Position numbers and translations under genes: made by a program | Source: Thiomicrorhabdus sp. 6S3-12 | GTDB lineage: Bacteria; Pseudomonadota; Gammaproteobacteria; Thiomicrospirales; Thiomicrospiraceae | DNA: 64,000 bases | Reading direction: 5' to 3' | Assembly: GCF_017571475.1 (NCBI RefSeq) | Contig: NZ_JAGETW010000008.1 | Span: 62,001 to 126,000 of the forward strand | In this document: one piece after another, positions 1 through 8,598 of the stretch | How the letters are laid out: every line of letters begins with the position of its first letter | Position numbering within the stretch: position 1 is the first letter of the stretch | The notes under the pieces: generated by a model | Seen by the model: the letters and a program-made list of their open reading frames with translations, nothing else | Database searches by the model: none | What the model was told of the DNA's origin: nothing

Positions 1-314
1 GCGACAAGCACCTGCGCAGTAAGGACTTCCTGAATGTCAGTAAATACCCGCAGGCTAAGTTCGTCAGCACCGATGTCCAGGCAAAAGGCGATAAATTGAC
101 GATTACCGGCGATTTCACCCTGAACGGTGTGACCAAACCTCTAACAATCGACGCTCATAAAATCGGCGAAGGCAAAGACCCATGGGGTGGCTACCGCTCC
201 GGCTTTAGCGGTACAACCAGCTTCAAAATGGCCGATTACGGGATTACCTATGATTTAGGACCCGCCTCAACCGAGGTGTTTCTGACTCTGGATATCGAAG
301 GGGTTCGTAAGTAA
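1..314 (+). CDS. YceI-like domain protein (3' part only)
   Basis: The reading frame is open from base 3 and ends with TAA at 312-314, so only about the last 103 residues are visible and the start lies left of the window. The visible part has features of the YceI lipid-binding beta-barrel family: a segment reading [14 protein letters not shown], then a [18 protein letters not shown] stretch, and an ending with [12 protein letters not shown]. YceI proteins are usually about 190 residues, secreted to the periplasm, and bind isoprenoid-like lipids; that role is family knowledge, not shown here. A terminator-like hairpin follows directly. Confidence 0.85.
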   Translation, partial: DKHLRSKDFLNVSKYPQAKFVSTDVQAKGDKLTITGDFTLNGVTKPLTIDAHKIGEGKDPWGGYRSGFSGTTSFKMADYGITYDLGPASTEVFLTLDIEGVRK

Positions 315-320
315 GTCTTG

Positions 321-355
321 CAGGGGGAAAAGGAGTATTTTCCCCTGTTTCTTTT
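321..355 (+). terminator. Rho-independent terminator after the YceI gene
   Basis: Arms CAGGGG(G)AAAA and TTTTCCCCTG with a six-base loop and one bulged G, followed by TTTCTTTT. It lies 7 bases past the stop codon and just before a parS-like palindrome. Confidence 0.7.
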
Positions 356-366
356 CACGTGAAACG
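351..366. other. parS-like ParB binding site 1
   Basis: The 16-mer CTTTTCACGTGAAACG contains the palindrome TTTCACGTGAAA and matches 13 of 16 bases of the widely conserved chromosomal parS consensus TGTTTCACGTGAAACA. It sits between convergent genes. The identical 16-mer recurs at 9595-9610. Function as a centromere-like site is inferred from the match and from the other copies. Confidence 0.75.
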
Positions 367-370
367 ACGG

Positions 371-1042
371 CTATTTTTGCAGGCAGCCGTTGAGAAAAAT
401 ATGAATTGCCTGTTTCAACGCCTGATGCAACTGTTGCTCTTCAATCGTTTCACCAAACAGTCGCGGATAAAGGAAAGGGCCTTTAATCATTTCGATAAAC
501 TGCGAAGCCGCCAGATAAGGATCTTCGAGATCGAGTTTGCCCTTGTCTTTCATACGCTGCAGATAATCGCCAAGGATTCGAATCCCCGTCTGCGGACCGA
601 GTTGATAAAAAATACGCTGTATCTCGCTCTGCTCAAAGTTATTTTCGGTCACGACCAGGCGGTAAATTGCAATTCCGTCCGGGGTTGAAGTCACTCTTTG
701 CAGACATTCACCAAACCGAAACAGGTTGGTTTCAATATCATCCTGCCAGAAATCCATATGGGCAAAAGGCGTAAACAACTCATCAGTTTTGAGTTTGAAG
801 ACCGCTTCGAAAAGCCCGAGTTTATTGCCGAAATAGCGATAGAGCGTATTCAGGGAACCTCCGGCTTCCTTGACAATCTCATTGACGCTGGTGCCTGCAT
901 AGCCGAATGAAAAGAAATGTTTTTCCGCAACCTCAAGCAATTTTTTACGGCGCTCCAGACCGCGTTTATTGGTCGAGACTTCCGGTTTAGTCTGTTCAAC
1001 AGGTTCTTTATCGGTAGATTGATTTGCAGGATTTTGCGTCAT
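371..1042 (-). CDS. TetR-family transcriptional regulator
   Basis: A 223-residue protein with an N-terminal TetR helix-turn-helix at about residues 31-77 (KKLLEVAEKHFFSFGYAGTS, then a recognition helix ending LYRYFGNKLGLFEAVF). The rest is a helical ligand-binding and dimerisation domain of normal length. A charged 28-residue leader precedes the HTH. The gene is transcribed away from the RND pump that starts 195 bases to the right, the usual arrangement for a local repressor such as AcrR or MexR-type TetR proteins. Control of the pump is inferred from position; the inducer is unknown. Confidence 0.9.
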   Translation of the reverse strand: MTQNPANQSTDKEPVEQTKPEVSTNKRGLERRKKLLEVAEKHFFSFGYAGTSVNEIVKEAGGSLNTLYRYFGNKLGLFEAVFKLKTDELFTPFAHMDFWQDDIETNLFRFGECLQRVTSTPDGIAIYRLVVTENNFEQSEIQRIFYQLGPQTGIRILGDYLQRMKDKGKLDLEDPYLAASQFIEMIKGPFLYPRLFGETIEEQQLHQALKQAIHIFLNGCLQK

Positions 1043-1237
1043 AGATTCCCTTCAATAGCTCAAATTTTTACACCACATATTATATACATAATCCCCAAAA
1101 ATGCTTTTAAAGCGGCATTGATAAAAGAATCATACGATTTTTTTGAAATAAATGTAGTGACAATTACACTTTTATGTATAGAATATTCTTTTCGTTTAAT
1201 AATTAAAGACTTAATCACTCTTTAAGGCTGGCTCTAT
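1043..1237. promoter_or_regulatory. Divergent control region between the TetR gene and the RND operon
   Basis: A 195-base AT-rich gap holding the promoters of both divergent genes. I see AT-rich stretches suitable for promoters (TATATACATAAT near 1080 and TATAGAATATTC near 1176) but no strong long inverted repeat that I would call the TetR operator. Confidence 0.4.
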
Positions 1238-2428
1238 ATGAAATACTCTCTCGCAACATCACACCGAAAATCGTTTTTACCATTGGTAATCTGCTCCTTT
1301 TTAATGCTAGGTCTGGTACACAGCAATAAAGTCATTGCTGCCGATGGCAATGCTGCTGCAGGCAAACAGGAAAGACCGCCTATGCCGGTTCAGGTTGAAA
1401 AAGTCAGCCTTCAGAATTTCCCATACAAGGCTACCTACCCTGCACAACTGGCGGCCAGTAAATCGGTTGAAGTACATGCCCGTGTCACCGGCATTATCGA
1501 AAAACAGTTCTATCAGGAAGGCCAGTTGGTCAAAGCCGGCGATAAACTGTATCAAATTGATGACCGCCGCTATGTGGCCGCAAAAGAGCAGGCGGCAGCA
1601 CTTCTGCAAAGCGCCAAGGTTCAAGTAACGCAAAGCAAAATCAATTATGACCGTGTCAAAAAGCTGCGCGAGAAACAGTCTGTCAGTATTCAGGATGTCG
1701 ATGACGCCTATACCGCATGGCAGGTTGCTCTGGCGGATCGTGACGCTGCGCAAGCCAAACTGCACAGTGCCCAGATCGAGCTGGACGATACGACAATCGA
1801 AGCGGAAATCAGCGGTGTCATCGGCCAGCGTCAGATGGATGTCGGCGACCTGATTAACCCGGAAGCCGGTGTCAGCTTGCTGAACAGCATTACTCAAACC
1901 GATCCGGTTTATGCGCATTTCTCGATTTCCGACAGTGATCGCCAGACATTTTTGGCGCAGGTGGATGCCGGTTTGGTCAAGCCTTTCGCCACGCCGCAAG
2001 TTATGTTAATCAACGCTAACGGCTCAGAGATCCAAGAAGGTCAGGTCGACTTTATTGATACGCAATTGGATGCCGCAACCGCCAGTCAACCGGTTCGAGC
2101 AACCTTTGCCAATCAGGACAACCGACTTCTTCCCGGTCAGTTCGTTCGCCTTGAAGCGACCCTCGGCGAATGGCAAAACATGCCAAGTATTCCGGAATCT
2201 TCGGTAATGCAAGTCGGAGCTCAGGCGTTTGTTTATGTGGCAAAAGAAGGCATGGCACAAATGCTGCCGATTCAGCTTGCCGGTCTTTATCAGGGCCGCT
2301 GGTTAGTTAAGGGTGGTCTTAAGGCCGGTGATGAAGTCATTACCGGAAACCTGATCAAACTGCGTCCTAAAACCCCTGTCACCGTTCTGCCGCCACAATC
2401 CGCCGACAAGAACGCGGGAGGTAAATAA
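1238..2428 (+). CDS. RND efflux periplasmic adaptor (membrane fusion protein)
   Basis: A 396-residue AcrA/MexA-type adaptor that would link an inner-membrane RND pump to an outer-membrane channel. It has an N-terminal hydrophobic signal region (about residues 14-35, ending VIAADG), no obvious lipobox cysteine, a biotinyl-lipoyl half (SVEVHARVTGIIEKQFYQEG), a central alpha-helical hairpin rich in Ala, Gln and Lys, the second lipoyl half and a C-terminal membrane-proximal domain (LKAGDEVITGNLIKLRP). Its stop codon overlaps the start of the pump gene by one base (TAATG), so the two are translationally coupled. No outer-membrane channel gene follows; a shared TolC-like protein is presumably encoded elsewhere. 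Confidence 0.93.
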   Translation: MKYSLATSHRKSFLPLVICSFLMLGLVHSNKVIAADGNAAAGKQERPPMPVQVEKVSLQNFPYKATYPAQLAASKSVEVHARVTGIIEKQFYQEGQLVKAGDKLYQIDDRRYVAAKEQAAALLQSAKVQVTQSKINYDRVKKLREKQSVSIQDVDDAYTAWQVALADRDAAQAKLHSAQIELDDTTIEAEISGVIGQRQMDVGDLINPEAGVSLLNSITQTDPVYAHFSISDSDRQTFLAQVDAGLVKPFATPQVMLINANGSEIQEGQVDFIDTQLDAATASQPVRATFANQDNRLLPGQFVRLEATLGEWQNMPSIPESSVMQVGAQAFVYVAKEGMAQMLPIQLAGLYQGRWLVKGGLKAGDEVITGNLIKLRPKTPVTVLPPQSADKNAGGK

Positions 2429-5400
2429 TGCTGTCGAAATTCTTTATCGACCGGCCGGTTTTCGCGACGGTATTTTCGCTGATAATCGTTATTGCCGGTT
2501 ACATGGGAATGAAATCCCTGCCGATCTCGGAGTATCCGCAAATTGTGCCGCCTCAGGTTCAGGTTCAGGCAACCTATCCGGGCGCCAGTGCCGAAACCCT
2601 GGCTGAAACCGTCGCCGCACCACTGGAACAGGCGATTAACGGGGTGGATAATATGCTGTATATCAACAGCGTATCCTCATCCTCGGGGGTTCTGACTCTG
2701 ACCGTAACCTTCCAGATCGGTACCGATATCGATCAGGCGAATATCAACGTCAATAACAAGGTGCAAGGCGCTTTGAACAAACTGCCGGCCGAAGTCCAAC
2801 AGCTTGGGGTTAAGGTCAACAAACGCTCCCCGAGTATTTTGAAGGTTATCTCGCTGTATTCGGGTGACGAGAGTCTGGATACCGTCTTTATCGCCAACTA
2901 CGGTCTGATTAACGTAGTGGACGAATTAGCGCGTATTCCGGGCGTCGGCGAAGTCCGCCAGTTCGGTTCCAAAGACTACTCAATGCGCATCTGGCTCAAC
3001 CCGAACAAACTGAAGAAGTTTGACCTGACGCCGGCCGATGTCCAATCGGCCATCCGTCAGCAGAACTCGCAGTTTGCTGCCGGGAAATTCGGTGCTGAAC
3101 CGAACGAAACCGGGCAGGCCTTTACCTATACGGTCACCACAGCAGGTCGTCTGAATAATCCGGAAGAGTTCGAAAACATTATTCTGCGTTCGGAACCGAA
3201 CGGTGCCCTGTTGCGTCTGAAAGACGTGGCCCGCGTCGAACTCGGCGCTCAGGCTTACAACTTCAATGCAACTTTTGACGGCAAACCGACCGTTCCGATG
3301 GGTGTTTTCCTGCAGCCGGGTGCCAACGCGCTAGAAACCGGTGAAATAGTCGACGCTAAAATGGCCGAATTGGCCGAGCGTTTCCCCCAGGGACTGGACT
3401 ACTCCATTCCGTACGACACCAACGAATTCGTTAAGATTTCGATCGACAAGGTGCTGTATACGCTGGTTGAAGCTCTGATTCTGGTCGTACTGGTGGTATT
3501 CCTTTTCCTACAGAACTGGCGTGCCACTCTGATCCCTGTACTGGCGATTCCGGTATCGATTGTCGGTACTTTCGTCGGTATGTATCTGCTCGGCTTTTCG
3601 ATCAACCAGCTGACGCTGTTCGGCATGATTCTGGCCATCGGAATCGTGGTCGACGATGCCATTATCGTGGTCGAAAACGTCGAACGGATTATGCGCACGG
3701 AACATAAAGGACCAAGAGAAGCGACCATTCAGGCAATGAACGAAATTACCGGACCGATTATCGCCATCGTTCTGGTTCTCGGTGCGGTCTTTATTCCGGT
3801 GGCCTTTATCGAAGGTCTGAGCGGCGAAATGTATAAACAGTTCGCCATCACCATTGTTATTTCGGTAACCATTTCCGGTATTGTCGCTCTGACGCTGACT
3901 CCGGCATTGTGCGCGAATATGCTTAAAGAAGGACATCAGCAGGCAAACTTCCTGTTCCGCGGCTTTAACCGTGGGTTTGAAGGCTTGACCAAAGGTTTCA
4001 GTGCCGGTGTTCGCACCGTTATGCGCTACAGCCTGGTCAGCATCTTGCTGTTCGGCGGTCTGGTGTATGTCACTTACGACACTTTGCAAAGCCTGCCGAA
4101 AAGCCTGGTGCCGCAAGAGGATAAAGGGACACTGTTTGTTCTCAGCTACCTGCCTCCAGCTTCGTCGCTGGCACAGATGGAAGACGTGCGTGACCAGGTC
4201 AGCGAAACCTTGCTGGCTCATCCGGGCGTCAAACACTCGGTCAGCTTTGCCGGTTTTGACCTGCAAACCTTTACCAACCGTACCGACTCCGGTGTCTCTT
4301 TCGTAAAACTTGAACACTGGGATCAGCGTTTGGAACAAGGCTTGCCGTCCGACGCGATTGTCGGCCAGCTGTTTGGTCAGCTGAATGCCATCCCGAATGC
4401 CTTCAGTATCCCGATCGGCATGCCGACCATTATGGGTATGAGTATGACCGGTGGCTTTGAAGCCTACCTGCAAAACCGTAACGGAACCGGTTCCGAAGCG
4501 TTGAATAAGGTCGCTCAGGAATTGGTTGCCAAAGCGTCTCAACGCCCTGAACTGCAACAGGTTCGTACCACTTTCAATACCCGCGTACCGCAATACGAAG
4601 CACTGGTAGACCGTGAAAAAGCACAGCTGCTGAATGTATCGGCTTACGAAATTTTCGCGGCGATGCAGGCGACATTTGGAAGTTTGTATGTCAACGACTT
4701 CACGCTGTTCGGACGCACCTTCAAGGTTAACCTGCAGGCTGAAGCCGACTATCGAGACACGCCGGATAAACTGTCTCAGGTCTTCGTCCGCTCGCAAGAC
4801 GGTAATATGATTCCGTTGAGCGCATTGGTAACGGTCGAACGGAAAACCGGTGCCGATACCGTGGATCGCTTCAACCTGTTTGCATCGGCCAAAATGATGG
4901 GCGATCCGGCACCGGGTTATTCGTCCGGACAGGCGCTGGCCGCTTTTGAAGAAGTGGCTGCGGAAGTCTTGCCGGATGGCTTCCAGCTTGGTTGGGTCGG
5001 TGAAGCTTATCAACAGAAAGCCTCTTCGGATTCCGGATCACAAGCCTTCCTTTTCGGACTGTTGTTTGTATTCCTGATTCTGGCCGCGCAGTATGAACGC
5101 TGGTCGATCCCGCTGGCGGTAATTACCGCGGTGCCCTTTGCCGTGCTGGGGGCTTCGCTGATGGTCATGTTCAGCGGACTGAGCAACGATATCTACTTCG
5201 AACTCGGTCTGTTGACCCTGATCGGTCTGTCGGCGAAAAACGCGATTCTGATCGTCGAAGTCGCCATGCAGAAACGCCGCACGGGCATGTCATTGAGCGA
5301 AGCGGCCGAGCTGGCAGCCAAAACCCGTTTCCGTCCGATTGTCATGACCTCGCTGGCCTTTACCATTGCAGCCATCCCACTGATGCTTTCGGAAGGTGCC

Positions 5401-5550
5401 GGTGCAGCGGCTCGTGTTTCGGTCGGAACAGGACTGGTCGGCGGCATGATTGCGGCGACCCTTCTGGCTCCGTTGTTTGTTCCGATGTTCTTTAAATTGA
5501 TTGCCGGTTTGAGCGAAAATACAAACCTTCTTCGCAAAAAACCAAATTAA
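2428..5550 (+). CDS. RND multidrug efflux pump, AcrB/HAE1 type
   Basis: A 1040-residue inner-membrane proton antiporter, full length for the HAE1 family. The protein opens MLSKFFIDRPVFATVFSLII. The proton relay is intact: adjacent aspartates D409 and D410 in TM4 (GIVVDDAIIVVENVERIM) and K937 in TM10 (GLSAKNAILIVEV). Two large periplasmic loops follow TM1 and TM7. In this family the pump takes amphiphilic drugs, dyes, detergents or solvents from the periplasm and outer leaflet. It is the second gene of the adaptor-pump operon and ends just before a strong terminator. Substrate range cannot be read from the sequence. Confidence 0.96.
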   Translation: MLSKFFIDRPVFATVFSLIIVIAGYMGMKSLPISEYPQIVPPQVQVQATYPGASAETLAETVAAPLEQAINGVDNMLYINSVSSSSGVLTLTVTFQIGTDIDQANINVNNKVQGALNKLPAEVQQLGVKVNKRSPSILKVISLYSGDESLDTVFIANYGLINVVDELARIPGVGEVRQFGSKDYSMRIWLNPNKLKKFDLTPADVQSAIRQQNSQFAAGKFGAEPNETGQAFTYTVTTAGRLNNPEEFENIILRSEPNGALLRLKDVARVELGAQAYNFNATFDGKPTVPMGVFLQPGANALETGEIVDAKMAELAERFPQGLDYSIPYDTNEFVKISIDKVLYTLVEALILVVLVVFLFLQNWRATLIPVLAIPVSIVGTFVGMYLLGFSINQLTLFGMILAIGIVVDDAIIVVENVERIMRTEHKGPREATIQAMNEITGPIIAIVLVLGAVFIPVAFIEGLSGEMYKQFAITIVISVTISGIVALTLTPALCANMLKEGHQQANFLFRGFNRGFEGLTKGFSAGVRTVMRYSLVSILLFGGLVYVTYDTLQSLPKSLVPQEDKGTLFVLSYLPPASSLAQMEDVRDQVSETLLAHPGVKHSVSFAGFDLQTFTNRTDSGVSFVKLEHWDQRLEQGLPSDAIVGQLFGQLNAIPNAFSIPIGMPTIMGMSMTGGFEAYLQNRNGTGSEALNKVAQELVAKASQRPELQQVRTTFNTRVPQYEALVDREKAQLLNVSAYEIFAAMQATFGSLYVNDFTLFGRTFKVNLQAEADYRDTPDKLSQVFVRSQDGNMIPLSALVTVERKTGADTVDRFNLFASAKMMGDPAPGYSSGQALAAFEEVAAEVLPDGFQLGWVGEAYQQKASSDSGSQAFLFGLLFVFLILAAQYERWSIPLAVITAVPFAVLGASLMVMFSGLSNDIYFELGLLTLIGLSAKNAILIVEVAMQKRRTGMSLSEAAELAAKTRFRPIVMTSLAFTIAAIPLMLSEGAGAAARVSVGTGLVGGMIAATLLAPLFVPMFFKLIAGLSENTNLLRKKPN

Positions 5551-5568
5551 TTAAACGAACTTTTTGAT

Positions 5569-5610
5569 AAAAACACCCTCGCGTAGAAGTATCTATTCGA
5601 GGGTGTTTTT
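5569..5610 (+). terminator. Rho-independent terminator of the RND operon
   Basis: Thirteen-base arms AAAAACACCCTCG and CGAGGGTGTTTTT around a 16-base loop, with a T run on the 3' side, starting 18 bases past the pump stop codon. Confidence 0.9.
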
Positions 5611-6114
5611 GTTTGCGGTCCGCATACATTTTAAATCCTTTCAAAACACGCTCTATAAATCACTCAATCACTTAATAAACTCAAACCCTGAACTTAGGTT
5701 TATGGCTCCGATTTTTACCTGAAATAATCAAATAAACAAATATCAACAAAACCCCTCTTTCATACTTCCAAAAACAAACATTCCACAACATTTACTTAAA
5801 AAACCTCTTAGAAATCAATATTTTATTACACTCCAGAATGCACCAACTTATATAAACAAAATGGAAATTTAGCACCAAAAAAGCAATTTAAAGTTTTGTA
5901 AAAAAAGCCATTCCTACGTAACACATTGTTTTTATTAATCAAAAAATATTTAGGCCAAAATTATTCTTAATCAATAAAGTTTATTAAGTTTTTCTGAGTC
6001 AAAGAAACTCTTAACTTTGAACAAAGTTAAACATTGGCCATTTTTTTAACAACTTTCCTTAACTTTAGTTTCACTTTCAATGTAATCACGCAAATTTACA
6101 AGGAGCAGCCAACC
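5611..6114. promoter_or_regulatory. Long AT-rich leader of the NCS1 permease operon
   Basis: About 500 bases with no convincing gene. The only clear structure is the inverted repeat at 6011-6030 (listed separately) and a partial copy of its half-site at 6059-6066. Promoter elements for the permease should lie in the last 150 bases, but several AT-rich hexamers compete and I cannot choose one. I see no DnaA-box cluster, sigma-54 element or T-run hairpin here. Confidence 0.5.
6011..6030. promoter_or_regulatory. Inverted-repeat operator candidate upstream of the NCS1 permease
   Basis: TTAACTTTGAACAAAGTTAA: two perfect 9-base arms separated by AA, about 85 bases before the permease start. The half-site TTAACTTT recurs at 6059-6066. 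The shape suggests a dimeric regulator site; no regulator gene is adjacent. Confidence 0.5.
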
Positions 6115-7473
6115 ATGTCAGGATTGGAGAATACGAAGCAGAGTGTTCCATCAAAAATAGATGAATACGAAGCAAAAATAGAACACCTCGAAGAAGAAGT
6201 CGATCACGTACTCGGTGAAGAGTATGAACACTGTGCCGTGCCGGCCAAAGCGAGACGAAGCATGTTCTCAGTGAGCATGGTTTGGATCGGTTTCCCTATG
6301 ATCATTACCGGTGCCATGACCGGCTCTCTGCTGGTAATGGGTATGGGATTCATCGACGCCTTATGGGCAATGATCATCGGTAACGTATTAATGTTCGCCT
6401 ACGTTGGTGGACTCGGTCTGCTTGGAACCAAAAAAGGTTACAACTTTGCGCTTATCGCCAGTGTCGTGTTCGGTCGCAAAGGCTACGTTTTAGCCTCCGG
6501 ACTTTTAGCCACCCTGTTATTGGGCTGGTTCGCGGTACAAACCGGTATTACCGGTGCTTTGATCAATAGCGCCTTTGATATCAACTATACGATGATGGCA
6601 ATCATCGCCGGTATTCTATATATCGCTATCACCTTCCTGGGGGTTCGCGGCCTGCACTGGATCGGCATGATCTCAGCTCCGCTTTTCGTCATCCTCGGCT
6701 TATGGGTGGCTTTCGATGCTGCCAGCACCACTACTTGGGCGGAAATCGCAGCCTACCCTGGAAACAACCCTGAAGTTCCAATGGCCTTCGGTATCGGTTT
6801 AACTATGGTAATCGCACTATTCATCGATGCCGGAACGGTAACCGGTGACTTCAACCGCTGGGCTAAAGACTCTAAAAGCTCTCTGGTCGCAACATTCAGT
6901 GCATTCCCGTTTGCAAACATGATCGCCATGCTTGTCGGTGGAATCATGACCGCTGCTCTGGCAGTTCCGGATGCGAATCCTTTCGGTGCCGACAATATGT
7001 TCGGTTATATGATCTCGCAAAACATCGGCTGGTTGGCTGTAGTCGCTTTTGTATTCTTGCTGCTTAACCTGGGTTCTGTTTGTTCTCACTGTCTATATAA
7101 CGCTGCAACCGGTTGGTCACGCATTGTAGGAAGCCACATGCGTCTTCTTGCCGTCATTCTAGGTGCGATCGGTATCGTTATTGCCGCAACCAACGTTTGG
7201 GCGTTCTTCATCGAATGGCTAAGCCTGCTAGGTATTCTTGTTCCACCAATCGGTGCAATTATTCTGCTTGACCAGTACCTGATGAGAAAAGACTCTGAAA
7301 TCGACACCGACTGGCGTCCAAAAGCCTTTATCGCTTGGGCTATCGGTTCTGTCGCTGCCTTCATTGTTGAAAAGTCTTTCCCAGGACTATCTACAGCGGT
7401 TTCTTCATTCATCATCGGTGGTTTGGCTTATTGGGTAATCATGTCAAGCAGCAAATCAGCCGTAGCCAAGTAA
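6115..7473 (+). CDS. NCS1-family permease (cytosine/purine/allantoin type)
   Basis: A 452-residue polytopic membrane protein resembling CodB-type nucleobase:cation symporters. An acidic, coiled N-terminus (EAKIEHLEEEVDHVLGEEYE) precedes about twelve membrane segments; the first contains MVWIGFPMIITGAMTGSLL. The start chosen is ATG 6115, which has AGGAG ten bases upstream; an in-frame ATG at 6034 would add a 27-residue hydrophobic leader without a ribosome site. It is followed 30 bases later by an alpha/beta hydrolase and then a formamidase, so it probably imports a small N-containing compound (nucleobase, hydantoin or amide) whose breakdown gives formamide. The actual substrate is unknown. 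Confidence 0.9.
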   Translation: MSGLENTKQSVPSKIDEYEAKIEHLEEEVDHVLGEEYEHCAVPAKARRSMFSVSMVWIGFPMIITGAMTGSLLVMGMGFIDALWAMIIGNVLMFAYVGGLGLLGTKKGYNFALIASVVFGRKGYVLASGLLATLLLGWFAVQTGITGALINSAFDINYTMMAIIAGILYIAITFLGVRGLHWIGMISAPLFVILGLWVAFDAASTTTWAEIAAYPGNNPEVPMAFGIGLTMVIALFIDAGTVTGDFNRWAKDSKSSLVATFSAFPFANMIAMLVGGIMTAALAVPDANPFGADNMFGYMISQNIGWLAVVAFVFLLLNLGSVCSHCLYNAATGWSRIVGSHMRLLAVILGAIGIVIAATNVWAFFIEWLSLLGILVPPIGAIILLDQYLMRKDSEIDTDWRPKAFIAWAIGSVAAFIVEKSFPGLSTAVSSFIIGGLAYWVIMSSSKSAVAK

Positions 7474-7503
7474 TTTAGATTTAATTTTGGAGATTTTAAT
7501 AAC

Positions 7504-8517
7504 GTGAAAGATTATCAAATTTTTGAACTGGGCAATTTTGTGACACAAGGCGGTGCAACAATCCGCGATGCAAAACTGGCTTACAAAACATTCGGAACAT
7601 TAAACGAAGCCAAGGACAATGTGATCGTATACCCAACCTGGTATTCCGGTCAGCATTACGATAATGAATGGCTAGTCGGTGAAGGCATGGCTCTGGATCC
7701 GGAAAAGTATTTCATTATTATCCCGAACATGCTGGGGAATGGACTTTCTTCCTCTCCAAGCAACACCCCTGCACCATATGATCAGGCGCGTTTCCCGGGT
7801 ACAACACTTTATGACAACGTTTCGGCGCAACACCGCCTTGTCACCGAAGAGTTCGGCATTGAAAAGATTGCCTTGGTTGTCGGCTGGTCAATGGGGGCAC
7901 AGCAAACTTATCAATGGGGTGCGCAATACCCGGATATGGTTGAACGTATCGCTCCGTTCTGCGGATCGGCGAAAACCTCGGTGCATAACTTCGTATTCCT
8001 GGAAAGTGTTAAAGCCGCGCTGACTGCAGACGTTGCTTTTGAACATGGCTGGTATGAAAAGCCACCAACAAAAGGTCTACGCGCAATGGCCCGTGTTTAT
8101 GCAGGTTGGGGCTTTTCTCAGCCGTTCTATCGTCAGGAACTATTCAGAGAGCTTGGTTATTCGTCTCTTGAAGATTTCTTGGTGGCATTCTGGGAAGGCT
8201 TCTTCCTTGAGCGTGACGCCAATAACCTTCTGGCAATGCTGTGGACATGGCAATACGGCGATATCAGTGCCAACCCGATCTACAACGGCGACTTTGAAAA
8301 AGCGCTTGGTTCCATCACGGCTAAAGCGATTGTTATGCCGGGTGCAACTGACCTGTACTTCCCTCCGGAAGACAACGAATACGAAGTCAGCAATATGCCG
8401 AATGCGGAATTCCGTCCAATCCCATCCGTTTGGGGACATTTCGCCGGTGGCCCTGGCCTGAACCCTGTCGACGTCACTTTCATTGATGACGCACTGAAAG
8501 AGCTGCTTGCCAGCTAA
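7504..8517 (+). CDS. MetX-like alpha/beta hydrolase
   Basis: A 337-residue protein of the homoserine O-acetyltransferase-like branch of the alpha/beta hydrolase fold. The likely triad is visible: nucleophile S129 in GWSMGAQQ, D283 in MPGATDLYFPP and H312 in SVWGHFAGG. The start is GTG at 7504, preceded by GGAGATTTTAATAAC. Sandwiched between an NCS1 permease and a formamidase, it is more likely a hydrolase or acyltransferase acting on the imported compound than a methionine biosynthesis enzyme, but that is inference. A strong terminator follows, so the formamidase may have its own promoter or depend on read-through. Confidence 0.82.
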   Translation: MKDYQIFELGNFVTQGGATIRDAKLAYKTFGTLNEAKDNVIVYPTWYSGQHYDNEWLVGEGMALDPEKYFIIIPNMLGNGLSSSPSNTPAPYDQARFPGTTLYDNVSAQHRLVTEEFGIEKIALVVGWSMGAQQTYQWGAQYPDMVERIAPFCGSAKTSVHNFVFLESVKAALTADVAFEHGWYEKPPTKGLRAMARVYAGWGFSQPFYRQELFRELGYSSLEDFLVAFWEGFFLERDANNLLAMLWTWQYGDISANPIYNGDFEKALGSITAKAIVMPGATDLYFPPEDNEYEVSNMPNAEFRPIPSVWGHFAGGPGLNPVDVTFIDDALKELLAS

Positions 8518-8525
8518 GCCATAAC

Positions 8526-8551
8526 AAGGGCGATCATTTGATCGCCCTTTT
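8526..8551 (+). terminator. Rho-independent terminator after the MetX-like gene
   Basis: AAGGGCGATCA and TGATCGCCCTT pair perfectly around a two-base spacer and are followed by TT. It separates the permease-hydrolase pair from the formamidase. Confidence 0.8.
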
Positions 8552-8598
8552 CATTCCTCACAGCAAAATCCAAAATTATTTAATAAGGAGAAGACTCA

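Noticed and set aside
575-585. GATTCGAATCC, resembling a tRNA T-loop
   Set aside because: No acceptor, D or anticodon arms can be drawn around it, and it lies inside the TetR coding sequence.
3508-5013. A 501-codon open frame antisense to the RND pump gene
   Set aside because: It is a codon-bias shadow: the sense frame is a complete AcrB-type protein with all catalytic residues, and the antisense translation shows no family features.
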